Source of the DNA: CAVSWN01 sp046728115
GTDB taxonomy: Bacteria; Acidobacteriota; Vicinamibacteria; Vicinamibacterales; CAVVIG01
Direction of reading: 5' to 3'
DNA length: 23,143 bases
Assembly (NCBI GenBank): GCA_046728115.1
Contig: JBKPDW010000537.1
Coordinates: 1 to 23,143 of the forward strand
Shown here: piece by piece, positions 15,359 to 23,143 of the stretch
Position numbering within the stretch: the stretch's first letter is position 1
How the letters are laid out: the number at the start of each line of letters is the position of its first letter
Program-made: the position numbers and the translations under genes
The notes under the pieces: generated by a model
The model's input: the letters and a program-made list of their open reading frames with translations, nothing else
Told to the model about the DNA's origin: nothing
Databases searched by the model: none

Positions 15359-16360
15359 TTATCGTAGTGGGCTCGTGCCATCGTTCGTTCTGGTGATCCG
15401 TCGAGTGACGACCTGTCCCACCCGACCGAGTGGATCCGTCGCACGCCCGTTCACCGTCATCGAGATCGCACCAGCATTGCCAACGCGGAGCAGCACATCG
15501 TTCTCGGCCTGTAGCGTGATCTCGGCGCCGGCGTTCAGCATATGCTCCGCGGCCCGCCCGCCATCGAGCATCGCGCGAACCCAGCTGGAGCCGTGGGCAC
15601 GCAACACAACCGTGAGGCCGTTTTTCACCGTTGGGGAGAGCGATGACGCCGCCGCGTCTGCGCTCGATCCCACCGCGGCGTCGCGGGCGGGTGAAGGATC
15701 GGCCGCGTCAACGAGATATTCGCCTTTGGAGGGTGCGGTGTCGGAACGCGGACTGACTGGCGCCGGCGGAGCCGTCGCGAGATGGACCGAGGGCACTGGA
15801 GGAATGGGAGAAGGTCCTGACCAGAAGTAAAAAGCTGTTGTTACCGGAATCGTGACGACAAGCAGTGCAATCGCGATCAAAACCACGGTTCGTGCCGAAT
15901 GGGCTGATCCCCGCGGACTGGCCGGTGCCTGTGCGCCGAGGCGGGAATGGACCGGGGCCGGTGGCTCATGTTCGGTGGGTACGTGCGACCGGATCCCCTC
16001 TTCGGCGCGGCGGATTACTGCCAGAGCGGATTCAAGAGCAGGCGCGAGATCCCGCGCCAGCTCCGCGAGGCGCTCGCTCTCGCGCTGCGTCGCCTTCAGT
16101 CGCTCGTGAATGAGCTGTTCGGCGCGATCTTTGGCTTGCCGAATCAAGCTCGCGCTTTCGCGTTCGGCTGCGAGCCGGATTTCGTCGGCTTCTTCGCGCG
16201 CGGCTGCGAGTGTGCCCTTGACGTCTTTCTTGGCGGTCAGTTGATCGAGGTAGGCGAGATTCGATTGGAGCCGATCGTAATCGCTGGCAAACTGCGCCAA
16301 GAATTGATCAACGGCAGCCCGGTCATAGCCTCGCCAGCGCACGGGAAAACGCGTTCTCAT
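15359..16360 (-). CDS. DivIVA-like coiled-coil protein fused to a RodZ C-terminal-like (DUF4115-like) domain
   Basis: The 333-residue protein has four parts. Residues 1-30 (FPVRWRGYDRAAVDQFLAQF) match the N-terminal membrane-curvature motif of DivIVA/Wag31, where RGYDxxxVDxFL is diagnostic. Residues 31-125 form a charged coiled coil. A single membrane segment at about 158-178 (VVLIAIALLVVTIPVTTAFYF) follows. After a Pro/Ala-rich linker, residues 246-320 read like DUF4115 of RodZ: VVLRAHGSSWVRAMLDG, AGAEITLQAENDVLLRVGNA and VNGRATDPLGRVGQV. RodZ normally carries an N-terminal helix-turn-helix; here a DivIVA-like coil takes its place. A role in pole, septum or cell-shape organisation is inferred from these two families. 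The start at 16360 has no clear ribosome-binding site. Both neighbours are unrelated. Confidence 0.75.
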   Translation of the reverse strand: MRTRFPVRWRGYDRAAVDQFLAQFASDYDRLQSNLAYLDQLTAKKDVKGTLAAAREEADEIRLAAERESASLIRQAKDRAEQLIHERLKATQRESERLAELARDLAPALESALAVIRRAEEGIRSHVPTEHEPPAPVHSRLGAQAPASPRGSAHSARTVVLIAIALLVVTIPVTTAFYFWSGPSPIPPVPSVHLATAPPAPVSPRSDTAPSKGEYLVDAADPSPARDAAVGSSADAAASSLSPTVKNGLTVVLRAHGSSWVRAMLDGGRAAEHMLNAGAEITLQAENDVLLRVGNAGAISMTVNGRATDPLGRVGQVVTRRITRTNDGTSPLR

Positions 16361-16826
16361 CTTGACGTCGTCTGTCGGGCCATTATTCTTCTGCGCCTTT
16401 CAGGCAGCGTACTTGGCCCCGGTTTTGTACCGTGCCGACGAACGGCCACGCCTGAGGCTGGCAGCGGCTCCCAACCGTCCAGGTTGGAGCGGTGGCCAAT
16501 AAAGCTAACGGCTGACGGTACTGATCGTTAGTGGTATCGGTTATCTGTTGGCCTGCGATTAGCTCGATCGTCTGTTTCGCATCTGGCGCCAAAGTCACAG
16601 TCATTCGGTCGACGTGCAGACGCGTGCCGAATCACGCCGGCTCGAGCAACCAATTGCGAAACTCTTCCCTACACGGCGCTTCGAGCTGTACGAGTAGTCA
16701 GGGCAATCCCGGGTTCACACATTTACAGACGTGAGGGATCGACTCGGCGAAGATTAGGAGCGATCCGCTTCGCGCTCGTTGCCTTCGTTCTGCCCGCAGG
16801 GCAATCATCGAGATGGACGCGCAGAA
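16361..16826. repeat. Non-coding interval with copy 2 of the EFRNWL-type repeat
   Basis: No firm gene is seen in these 466 bases. A weak minus-strand frame (16383-16604, 73 residues) has no good ribosome-binding site and no recognisable domain. At 16647-16674 lies the second copy of the repeat seen at 13823-13850. On the minus strand it reads LLVQLEAPCREEFRNWLLEP, then Ala and a stop. A hairpin with CCAACC, loop GTCCA, GGTTGG is at 16471-16487, with three more pairs outside it if one base bulges. Confidence 0.5.
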
Positions 16827-17651
16827 TCAAGGGCGCAGCAGCTTGTTGAAGAAGATCATACTCGGCGCATCGGACTTCGCCGCGACCAGATCGGGAACTC
16901 CATCGCCGTCCAAATCACCAACGGCAAACCCATAGATTGCGCCCTTCATGTCGCCGAAAGATACCCGCTGGTATTGGTGGCCGTTGCCCTCGTTCACAAA
17001 GACCATACCCGGCGCTTCCACGAAACCGACCACGATGTCAGGCCGATGATCGTTGTTCACATCGGCGGCAATCATCGAGTATGGCTCGGCCTCCGCTCCG
17101 CTGACTTGCACGCCATTTCCAAACGTGCCGTGGCCCTGGTTGAAATACACGAACAGCCCGAGCTTTTCGTGGTACGCAGCGGCGTCGAGTCGGCCGTCGC
17201 CATCGAAATCGCCGACATCGACGGCGCGGGTGGAGGCTTTCGCGGGCCCGAACGGCGCTTTGCGGAGAAAGCGACCGTGACCATCGTTGAGGTAAACAAT
17301 GCTCTGTCCGTCATCGCGATGCGCGACGATCAGGTCCTTCGAGCCATCGCCGTCGATGTCACCCGCAACAATCGTGGCCGAGGATTCTGGCCCGAGCAGG
17401 TCACAGCGAGGGAATTGTCCGTGCCCATCGTTGAAGCAGACGTAATTCGGGCCGCCACGATTGGCAACAGCAATATCGACGCGACCGTCTCCAGTTAAAT
17501 CGGCCAGCGTCACGTTGCTGGTCGGCCACTTCGGATCGCGTGGCACACCAGTCGCGCGGATCGTCCCGTGTGCGCCCAAATCGGTCGAGGTGCGGCGCGC
17601 GGTGCGCCGCCCGCGCGAGCTGCCGTTATCGCCGCCGCCCGCGAAGCGCAC
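16827..17651 (-). CDS. FG-GAP/VCBS repeat protein, probably truncated at its 5' end
   Basis: The visible 274 residues hold five calcium-binding repeats in the form DxDGDGxxD: ADLTGDGRVDIAV, GDIDGDGSKDLIV, GDFDGDGRLDAAA, ADVNNDHRPDIVV and GDLDGDGVPDLVA, each followed by a FNDGHG-type strand. This is the FG-GAP/VCBS propeller of secreted or surface proteins. The C terminus (MIFFNKLLRP) looks natural. The N terminus does not: it has no signal peptide, the first 30 residues are Arg/Ser-rich with no repeat, and a full propeller would need seven blades. The true front was probably lost where the gene now meets the antitoxin tail on the other strand. It may still be translated but would not be exported. 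Confidence 0.7.
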   Translation of the reverse strand: MRFAGGGDNGSSRGRRTARRTSTDLGAHGTIRATGVPRDPKWPTSNVTLADLTGDGRVDIAVANRGGPNYVCFNDGHGQFPRCDLLGPESSATIVAGDIDGDGSKDLIVAHRDDGQSIVYLNDGHGRFLRKAPFGPAKASTRAVDVGDFDGDGRLDAAAYHEKLGLFVYFNQGHGTFGNGVQVSGAEAEPYSMIAADVNNDHRPDIVVGFVEAPGMVFVNEGNGHQYQRVSFGDMKGAIYGFAVGDLDGDGVPDLVAAKSDAPSMIFFNKLLRP

Positions 17652-17694
17652 TGACAGTGTGGCCGTGCTGCTCGACGACCGACGTCGTCGATGA
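17580..17694 (+). pseudogene. Possible C-terminal tail of a lost antitoxin of the PIN toxin
   Basis: A plus-strand frame ends in TDSVAVLLDDRRRR with a TGA that overlaps the toxin ATG (ATGA). Antitoxins of VapB/Phd type often end in a similar acidic-basic tail and overlap the toxin in this way. No DNA-binding N-terminal domain precedes it in any plus-strand frame; the sequence upstream belongs to the FG-GAP gene on the other strand. The call rests on position and tail composition, so it is tentative. Confidence 0.35.
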
Positions 17695-18107
17695 CGGCGT
17701 ACGTCGACACGTCGGCGTTGCTCCGACTGGTGCTTCGTGAAGCCGGCGCACTCGACGAGTTGCGGTCGTACGACAGCCTCGTTTCAAGCGAGCTGATCGG
17801 CGTCGAGAGCTGCAGGACGATCGACCGCCTGCGATTGCAAGGATCACTCACCACCGAGGAGGCTGCCGAACGCCTCGGCATCGTGCGGGACTGGCTCGAG
17901 GCGATCGATATGATCCTGCTGCGCCCGCCGGTGTTCAGTCGCGCCAGCGAACCCCTGCCCACGCCGCTGGGCACCCTGAATGCCTTGCACCTGGCGACGG
18001 CGCGCATCTGGCGCGATCGAATGCGAAGTGCGCTTGTCATCGCGACGCACGATTCCGCACTCGGGCTCGCCGCGCGGACCTTCGGATTCGACGTTCTTGG
18101 AATCTGA
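17691..18107 (+). CDS. vapC: PIN-domain toxin (VapC-like) with an altered active-site residue
   Basis: The 138-residue protein has a PIN domain: MTAYVDTSALLRLVLREAGA with Asp6, the acidic SSELIGVE segment (Glu34 and Glu39), and ATHDSALGLAARTFGF with Asp121. The LxTLDALHLATA segment reads LGTLNALHLATA, so the third acidic position is Asn97 instead of Asp; the codon is AAT at 17979-17981. VapC toxins are Mg-dependent ribonucleases that cut tRNA or rRNA and are held by a VapB antitoxin. Here the antitoxin is missing its DNA-binding half, and the Asn may weaken metal binding, so the toxin may be inactive. The start is overlapped by the antitoxin-tail stop. Confidence 0.85.
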   Translation: MTAYVDTSALLRLVLREAGALDELRSYDSLVSSELIGVESCRTIDRLRLQGSLTTEEAAERLGIVRDWLEAIDMILLRPPVFSRASEPLPTPLGTLNALHLATARIWRDRMRSALVIATHDSALGLAARTFGFDVLGI

Positions 18108-18164
18108 TCAGGACCGGATAAGTCCCACGCCCGACCGGCCGCATTGCCGCGCTCGGAAGCGTTG

Positions 18165-18860
18165 ATGACACAATCCGGGAACATGAGTACTCGAACGATG
18201 CCGGATGCTAGGCCAGGTCGATCGGCCTTTGTGCCATTCCTCGGATACGTCATTTCTTTCCATCTCGTCTGGACCGCCTGGCCATTTTTCGTGTATCCGA
18301 GGCTTGTTGCGCTTGGCGAGACCACGCTGACGTACGCCGTGCTCAATATCGGCATTCGCCTGCTCGTGTGGGTTGCGCCGGTCCTCGTCTACCTGCGATA
18401 CGTAGATGGCGTCGAGCCGTTCGACTACCTGAAGCTGACGCGGCGCGTCGGGCGCGGCGTCCTCGCCGCCCTGGTTCTCACGGTCGTGAATCTGGTTGGA
18501 TCCATCGCGCGCTTCGGTCCGCCACATCCGACCATGGAGCGGATTACGTGGAACAGCGTGCTCGGCACGTCAATCCTCGTTGGCTTCATCGAGGAAATCC
18601 CGTACCGCGGGTTCATGCTGCAGAAGTTTGCCGAGCGCGTCGGCTTCTGGCGCGCCAACCTGATTACGTCCGTGCTGTTCCTAGCGGTTCACCTGCCGGG
18701 CTGGACGGCTCTTCATATGCTGAGAGCCGATACGGCGACGTCGGTGTTCATCTTCGGCGTCGTGATGGCGATCGTGTTCAAGTATTCAGATTCCCTGTGG
18801 GCGCCGATCGTCACACACAGCGCAAACGACTTCCTGTCGTTCGTGATCTTTCGCCGTTGA
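18165..18860 (+). CDS. CPBP-family intramembrane metalloprotease
   Basis: Start ATG 18165 follows GGAAG with five-base spacing; ATG 18183 is an alternative and an upstream in-frame TTG at 18144 is unlikely. The 231-residue protein has about six membrane segments. Its catalytic signature is present: EEIPYRG (EExxxR motif), a conserved His in the following FLAVHLPGW helix, and HSANDF near the C terminus. CPBP (CaaX protease and bacteriocin-processing) proteins cut substrates in the membrane or provide immunity. No bacteriocin gene is nearby, so the substrate is not known. It stands alone, 57 bases after the PIN toxin, with which it may share a transcript. Confidence 0.88.
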   Translation: MTQSGNMSTRTMPDARPGRSAFVPFLGYVISFHLVWTAWPFFVYPRLVALGETTLTYAVLNIGIRLLVWVAPVLVYLRYVDGVEPFDYLKLTRRVGRGVLAALVLTVVNLVGSIARFGPPHPTMERITWNSVLGTSILVGFIEEIPYRGFMLQKFAERVGFWRANLITSVLFLAVHLPGWTALHMLRADTATSVFIFGVVMAIVFKYSDSLWAPIVTHSANDFLSFVIFRR

Positions 18861-18892
18861 CGTTCGCTTGACGGTCTAACGACACATGCGTG

Positions 18893-21610
18893 CTACTTGA
18901 CCGGCACGCGCTCCTTCAACTCCTCGGTCCAGTTCAACACGACGTTAATCTGCGGAGCAGTCCCGAGGCCCTCGAACGCGGCGATGAAGTGTTGACCGTC
19001 AAGGGTGATGTCGTGGTTCAACGGCGTGAGCGGATTCGTATTGGCCAAGAAGCTGGCGTTGACAACGACTGGATCGCCGACCGCGAACACAGGCCTCGTC
19101 GTCACTCTGACGCCTGTCAGGGCTCCCCCCAATGGGAAATAGAACAACTCCGCTCCATCCCGGGACCACAGCGGGTGGTGCGCACCGGCGTCCTTTGCCA
19201 CCTCGTAGACGGTACCCGTCGCCGGGATCGGCTGCACCTGAATGGACGCGGTCCGTGACGCGCGCCAGGAATACGCAATCCAGCGGCCATCCGGTGAGAT
19301 GACGGAATTGAACGGAGTCGCCGACTGGAGATTCGCGATCGGCGTGGCCTTCCGCTGGTCCACCGAGTACAGGACGAGGCGGCTCGTCGAATCTTCGGCG
19401 GCAATCGTGAAGGACATCGTCTTGCCGTCCTGCGACCAGGATTCCGGAATATGCGAGGTTCTGGGTTCGGCCTTTGTGAAACGCTCGAGGCCCGTGCCGT
19501 CGGCCCGCTGCCGGAAAATCCCAGCGTCCGATTCTCGATCGGATTGAAACGCAATCCACTGACTATCGCCCGACCAGATCGGGAATTGATTTCGGCCGGC
19601 AAACGTCAACCGACGAGGCGCGCTGAGGCCCGACAGCTCGTACACCCATATGATGGCCTCCGTGCCGGTGTCTGTCTCGTACGCCAGCTGTTTGCCGTCC
19701 GGAGAGACTCGAGGGTACAGATAAGAGTTCCTGGGCAGTTTCAACGGCTCCGACCCGCCACGGCGATCGAAGGACACCAGTCCACGCTGAGCGAGCGAGG
19801 AGCTCGTCGGACCGGGGACGTAAATCAGAGAGCCCGACGCAGATATTGCGAGCTGCGCGGTGGCGGCTCCCGTGATCGCGCCCGTGGCTCGCCGGACACC
19901 GTCGATGACTGGAACCGCCGATCCCATCACGCGCATGCGCTGCACGTCGAAAGCGGCGGCGAATATCGTTCCGCCAATGGCATAGACGATGTGACCTGTG
20001 GGCACGTAGCGAGCGTCGCTCCCTCCGCGAATCAATGTCTGACGCTCTTTCGTATTGACTCATTGGACGACGATGTCCGCGTTGTCCCAACTCCTGTTTT
20101 GACTCTTGCTCACCGAGAACAGCAGGGTTGCGTGGTCCGGCAGCATCTGCGGGCCGTACGAAATCTCGTCATTCGGGACACGCGCCACGAGCTCCGGAGT
20201 ACCGCCGTTCGCGGCCACGCGCATGATGCCCTGGCCAGCGACAGCGAACAGGATGCCGGCGTCGCTCCAGCTCATCCCGAACGGATTCGTCGCGACTGTA
20301 CACAGTGTCATTGCTGTTCCACCCGTCACGTCGATCCGTTTGAGCGTGCGATCCTCGCCCATCCAGAACGCGATCGATCGGCCGTCCGGCGAGAAGGCGA
20401 GGTTCGAGATGCCTGTCGGAAATTGTGTGCCGGTGATCGGCTTGGCTTCCACGCCAGCCATCGGGCGGAGATAGATCTGACGGTTTGCGAAGTAGGCGAT
20501 CTGACGGCCGTCGGGGGAAATTCCAATGAATTGGCGGCCGGTATTCGTCAGCTGCTGCGGCTCGGGCAGCGCGATGGTGAATCGTGTGACTGCGGGCGGC
20601 GCGACAGACGGCCTGAGGATCCACGCCGCCACCGCGACGAGGCCGGCCGCCAGCATGGCACTGAGCGCCGCGGGCGTTCCGCGGCGCCACCAGGTGTCTC
20701 GTCCCGTAGCGGCTGCGCGGCCAGTTGTCGGAATCGCCGGGATGGACGATTCGGGTTGTCGCGCGGTCGATCGCAATGCGCGCCTCGCCGATGTCGCGCA
20801 GGCGCCGCCTGATGTCGCGATCCAGACAACGACGTAGCACATCACGGACGATTGGCGGCGTATTTGCGGGGAGCAACGAGAAGTCGATGTCGGCACGCAG
20901 CACGTCTGCCAGCGTGTGCGAGATCGTCTCGCCGCGAAACAACTGGCTCCCGTCAGCATCTCCCATAACACGACGCCGAAGGACCAGATGTCGGCGCGTT
21001 TGTCGACAGGTTTCCCGGCCGCTTGTTGTGGCGACATGTAGGCGGCCGTCCCGAGAATCATCCCGACATAGGTCGCCCGCAGCGACAAAGTCGGCGAGTT
21101 CGTGGCACTGGCGCTCGACGTTGGTGCCGGATCGAACGCTCTGGCGAGTCCAAAGTCGAGAATTTTCACCATGCCGTCAGGGCGAACCTTGACGTTGGCC
21201 GGTTTCAAATCGCGGTGGATGATCCCGCTCTCGTGCGCCGCCTCGAGGCCGTCGGCGATCTGCCTGGCAATCGGGAGCGCCTCCTCGAGGGGAATCGGTC
21301 CTCGAGTAAGACGATCCTCGAGCGTGGGCCCTTCAACCAGTTCCATGACCAGCGCGCGGACACCATCTGCCTCTTCGAGACCGTGGACGTGTGCGATGTT
21401 CGGGTGATTCAACGCGGCGAGCGTCCTGGCCTCGCGCTCGAATCGCGCAATGCGTTCAGGGTCGGCAGCCAGCGCGTCGGGAAGCACTTTGATCGCGACA
21501 TCCCGATCGAGCTTCGTATCCCTGGCCCGATACACCTCGCCCATGCCGCCGGCGCCGAGCAGCGACGCGATTTCGTAAGGCCCGAGGCGCGATCCGGTTG
21601 TCAAAGACAT
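18893..21610 (-). pseudogene. Ser/Thr protein kinase with TolB/WD40-like propeller, interrupted by frameshifts and a stop
   Basis: The gene has a complete N-lobe and most of a kinase: LGAGGMGEVY loop, Lys41 in VAIKVLP, HRDLKPAN (catalytic Asp134), DFGLA, GTAAYMSPQQ and WSFGVVLWEMLT. About base 20945 the frame shifts; the homologous continuation (LFRGETISHTLADVLRADID to RRLRDIGEARIAIDRA) is in another minus-strand frame. About base 20755 the frame shifts back, before a membrane segment (AALSAMLAAGLVAVAAWIL) and a propeller with repeated SPDGRxIAF strands. An in-frame TGA at 20060-20062 then splits the propeller; reading on in the same frame gives VNTKERQTLIRGGSDARYVP to the stop at 18893. If corrected, it would be a typical acidobacterial membrane kinase of about 900 residues with an extracytoplasmic propeller. 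As written it is a pseudogene or carries sequence errors. Confidence 0.85.
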
Positions 21611-21753
21611 CGCGATCTGTTCGGCACGCTCACGTCACCGCCGCTCGTGGACGACCACTAATCTTGCTCGAGCCGCGCTGACATCCGCATCAGGATTTCG
21701 TAATGTCGTCAGTCCGACGACTCACCGAGCGTGGACTGGCGGGTCGCTGCGTT

Positions 21754-23143
21754 CTACCGGCTCGTCGACCGGCCGCCGGTGAAATCAGCCGTCCCAACGC
21801 GAATGATCGTCGGCGTTCGCGGTCGTGCCGCCGCATTCGCGTTGCCCCTGGACTGAGTAACTACATAGCCTTCGGGTGCCGCCTCCGCCCAAATGCCAAA
21901 CACGCGGCCGCCGTACGCAGTACACCACTCGTAGTCGCCGAGAAACGCGTTCTCGCCGGTGAACGGCTCATCCGACCAGCCGTAGTTCGTAAACGTCTTT
22001 CCACCATCCGTCGAACGTGCGAGCGTCACGCGGGTCCGGCGGTTCGCCGGGTCGCCGCGGCGATCGTAGAACTGCACGTTGATCGACCCGTCGACCGGAT
22101 CGACGGCCATCCATTGCAGGAACTGATCGGCTCCGCTGTGGACGGGATCGTCGTTGACACGCGCCGGGAGAGTCCAGGTGCGTCCGCGATCGGAGGAACG
22201 TGAGATGAACACGTCCACATCGCCGTTCCGAAAATCGCTCCACGTCACGTACATCGCGCGTGTCTTGCCATCGATCCCGATCTGTGGAAACCCCATGGCC
22301 CGCGACACGCCCGGAATGCCGGCTGCGCCGCCGAAGTAGGGTGGCCCGACGTCGAAGATCGGGCGCGACGGCTCGAACGTCCGGCCTCCGTCGCGCGACA
22401 CCGCCATCGTGACGTTGAGTCCCTCGTTCCACACGATGTACTGACTGCCATCGGGCGCAACAGTGCCGATGATCCCGACCACGGCCCCGTTGTCGTCGCG
22501 GGGGAACCCGGCCTTCGTGCTGATGCGTCGAGGCGTCGACCACGACACGCCGGCGTCCGTCGAACGGCTGAACAGCACGATCGACTTGTCGATCTGCCAT
22601 TCGATCCAGGCCACATACAGGCTGCCGCGGTACGGACTCTGCGCGTGCGTGTCGCTCCAGATTCGCGGCATGTCCTCCAGCTTGACGTCCGGCTCGTCGC
22701 CCTTCCATTCGATCACCGGAACCGCATCCCGGCTCCACGTTTTCCCCCCATCGGCCGAGCGCCTCACGTAGATCCCGTTCGCGCCTGGACCATGCCCCCA
22801 GTAACCGGGCAACCCGTTTCGCTGAATCGACAGGAAGGACAGAAAAACGTTGCCCTTGTCGTCGAACGTCAACGACGGATCACCGCCGCTCCTGCCCTGC
22901 TCGCCGGCCGCCTGAACCGGCGTGAACGAGCGTCCGCCATCCGTGGAGTATGCGGCCCATTGTCCGCCGACACCGACGACCTGATTTGGATTGTTCGGAT
23001 TGACGGCGATTGCCGGCTCGCTTCCAGTGAACCCTGGTGGCGTTATCGTCACAACCGAGGCGCCGGGCGCGCGCCGGAGCTGCGCCCGAACGTCGGCCGC
23101 AGATGCGACGCCCAGGAGTGCTGCCACCATCAGAATCCACACC
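21754..23143 (-). CDS. Secreted sialidase-like BNR-repeat protein, 5' end at the window edge
   Basis: At least 462 residues are visible. The open frame reaches the edge; the first possible start is a GTG at 23142 and the true start may be outside. A signal-peptide core (ILMVAALLGVASAADVRA) is at the front. Six Asp-box/BNR repeats are seen: STDGGRSF, SADGGKTW, STDAGVSW, SRDGGRTF, SSDRGRTW and STDGGKTF, spaced as in a six-bladed propeller. The central blade segment VPVIEWKGDEPDVKLEDMPR and the C-terminal DYEWCTAYGGRVFGIWAEAA fit exo-alpha-sialidase-like glycosidase folds. Many such proteins are not true sialidases; the catalytic arginines cannot be assigned with certainty. It lies upstream of the kinase on the same strand. 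Confidence 0.85.
   Translation of the reverse strand, partial: VWILMVAALLGVASAADVRAQLRRAPGASVVTITPPGFTGSEPAIAVNPNNPNQVVGVGGQWAAYSTDGGRSFTPVQAAGEQGRSGGDPSLTFDDKGNVFLSFLSIQRNGLPGYWGHGPGANGIYVRRSADGGKTWSRDAVPVIEWKGDEPDVKLEDMPRIWSDTHAQSPYRGSLYVAWIEWQIDKSIVLFSRSTDAGVSWSTPRRISTKAGFPRDDNGAVVGIIGTVAPDGSQYIVWNEGLNVTMAVSRDGGRTFEPSRPIFDVGPPYFGGAAGIPGVSRAMGFPQIGIDGKTRAMYVTWSDFRNGDVDVFISRSSDRGRTWTLPARVNDDPVHSGADQFLQWMAVDPVDGSINVQFYDRRGDPANRRTRVTLARSTDGGKTFTNYGWSDEPFTGENAFLGDYEWCTAYGGRVFGIWAEAAPEGYVVTQSRGNANAAARPRTPTIIRVGTADFTGGRSTSR

Noticed and set aside
16383..16604. 73-residue minus-strand frame downstream of EFRNWL copy 2
   Set aside because: No ribosome-binding site, no domain, and Trp/Gln-rich C-terminal half that looks like translated non-coding DNA.
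20060..20062. TGA in the kinase gene as a possible selenocysteine or readthrough codon
   Set aside because: The position lies in a propeller strand with no conserved Cys, and the same gene has two other lesions; a nonsense change or base error is simpler.
21705..21721. Hairpin GTCGTC-AGTCC-GACGAC downstream of the sialidase-like gene as a terminator
   Set aside because: Six-base stem with no T-tract on the minus strand; such stems are common by chance in this base composition.

Overview
The window is a high-GC, gene-dense bacterial chromosomal segment. The gene content points to Acidobacteriota, with Vicinamibacteria-like soil lineages as the best guess. The pointers are a PASTA-less Ser/Thr kinase fused to a TolB/WD40-like propeller, a tricorn-protease remnant, a BNR-repeat sialidase-like protein, a tannase-family esterase, an FG-GAP repeat protein, an AsmA-like protein and an FrdABCD complex. 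The taxonomic call is inference from content; no rRNA or tRNA gene was seen.

Layout. 1-1.5 kb: 3' part of an AsmA-like envelope protein. 1.6-4.1 kb, minus strand: a stress-type cluster of a secreted BON-domain protein, a glycine-zipper YflT-like protein and a PAS/hybrid sensor kinase broken by an internal deletion. 4.3-5.2 kb: two small membrane proteins, one with a CxxC motif and one DoxX-like. 5.3-8.8 kb, minus strand: a tightly packed, intact fumarate reductase operon, orf73-frdA-frdB-frdC-frdD, with a small Cys-containing protein as first gene. This is the best-defined functional unit: FrdA (FAD) and FrdB (three Fe-S clusters) on the FrdC/FrdD membrane anchor, joining the quinol pool to fumarate/succinate. 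8.8-10.4 kb: a relic of a large serine recombinase, a 29-residue membrane peptide and an Mth938-like protein. 10.4-13.8 kb: a radical SAM/SPASM-like protein, a small prealbumin-like fragment and a tannase/feruloyl esterase. 13.8-17.7 kb: a patchy region with a secreted protein of unknown function, a tricorn 3' relic, a DivIVA-like/TM/RodZ-C-terminal-like fusion protein, a 5'-truncated FG-GAP protein, and two copies of a short repeat encoding an EFRNWL tail. 17.6-18.9 kb: an antitoxin tail, a PIN-domain toxin with a changed active-site residue, and a CPBP membrane protease. 18.9-23.1 kb, minus strand: a Ser/Thr kinase-propeller gene with two compensating frameshifts and an in-frame stop, preceded by a sialidase-like BNR protein that runs to the window edge.

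The main theme is contrast. The frd operon and several single genes are intact with good family residues, while at least five other loci are broken: the hybrid kinase, serine recombinase, tricorn protease, antitoxin/FG-GAP junction and Ser/Thr kinase. This suggests either a decaying accessory region or assembly and sequencing errors, and read-level checking would separate the two. The most novel intact protein is the DivIVA-like/DUF4115-like fusion at 15.4-16.4 kb. The next most interesting are the small first gene of the frd operon and the orphan PIN toxin.
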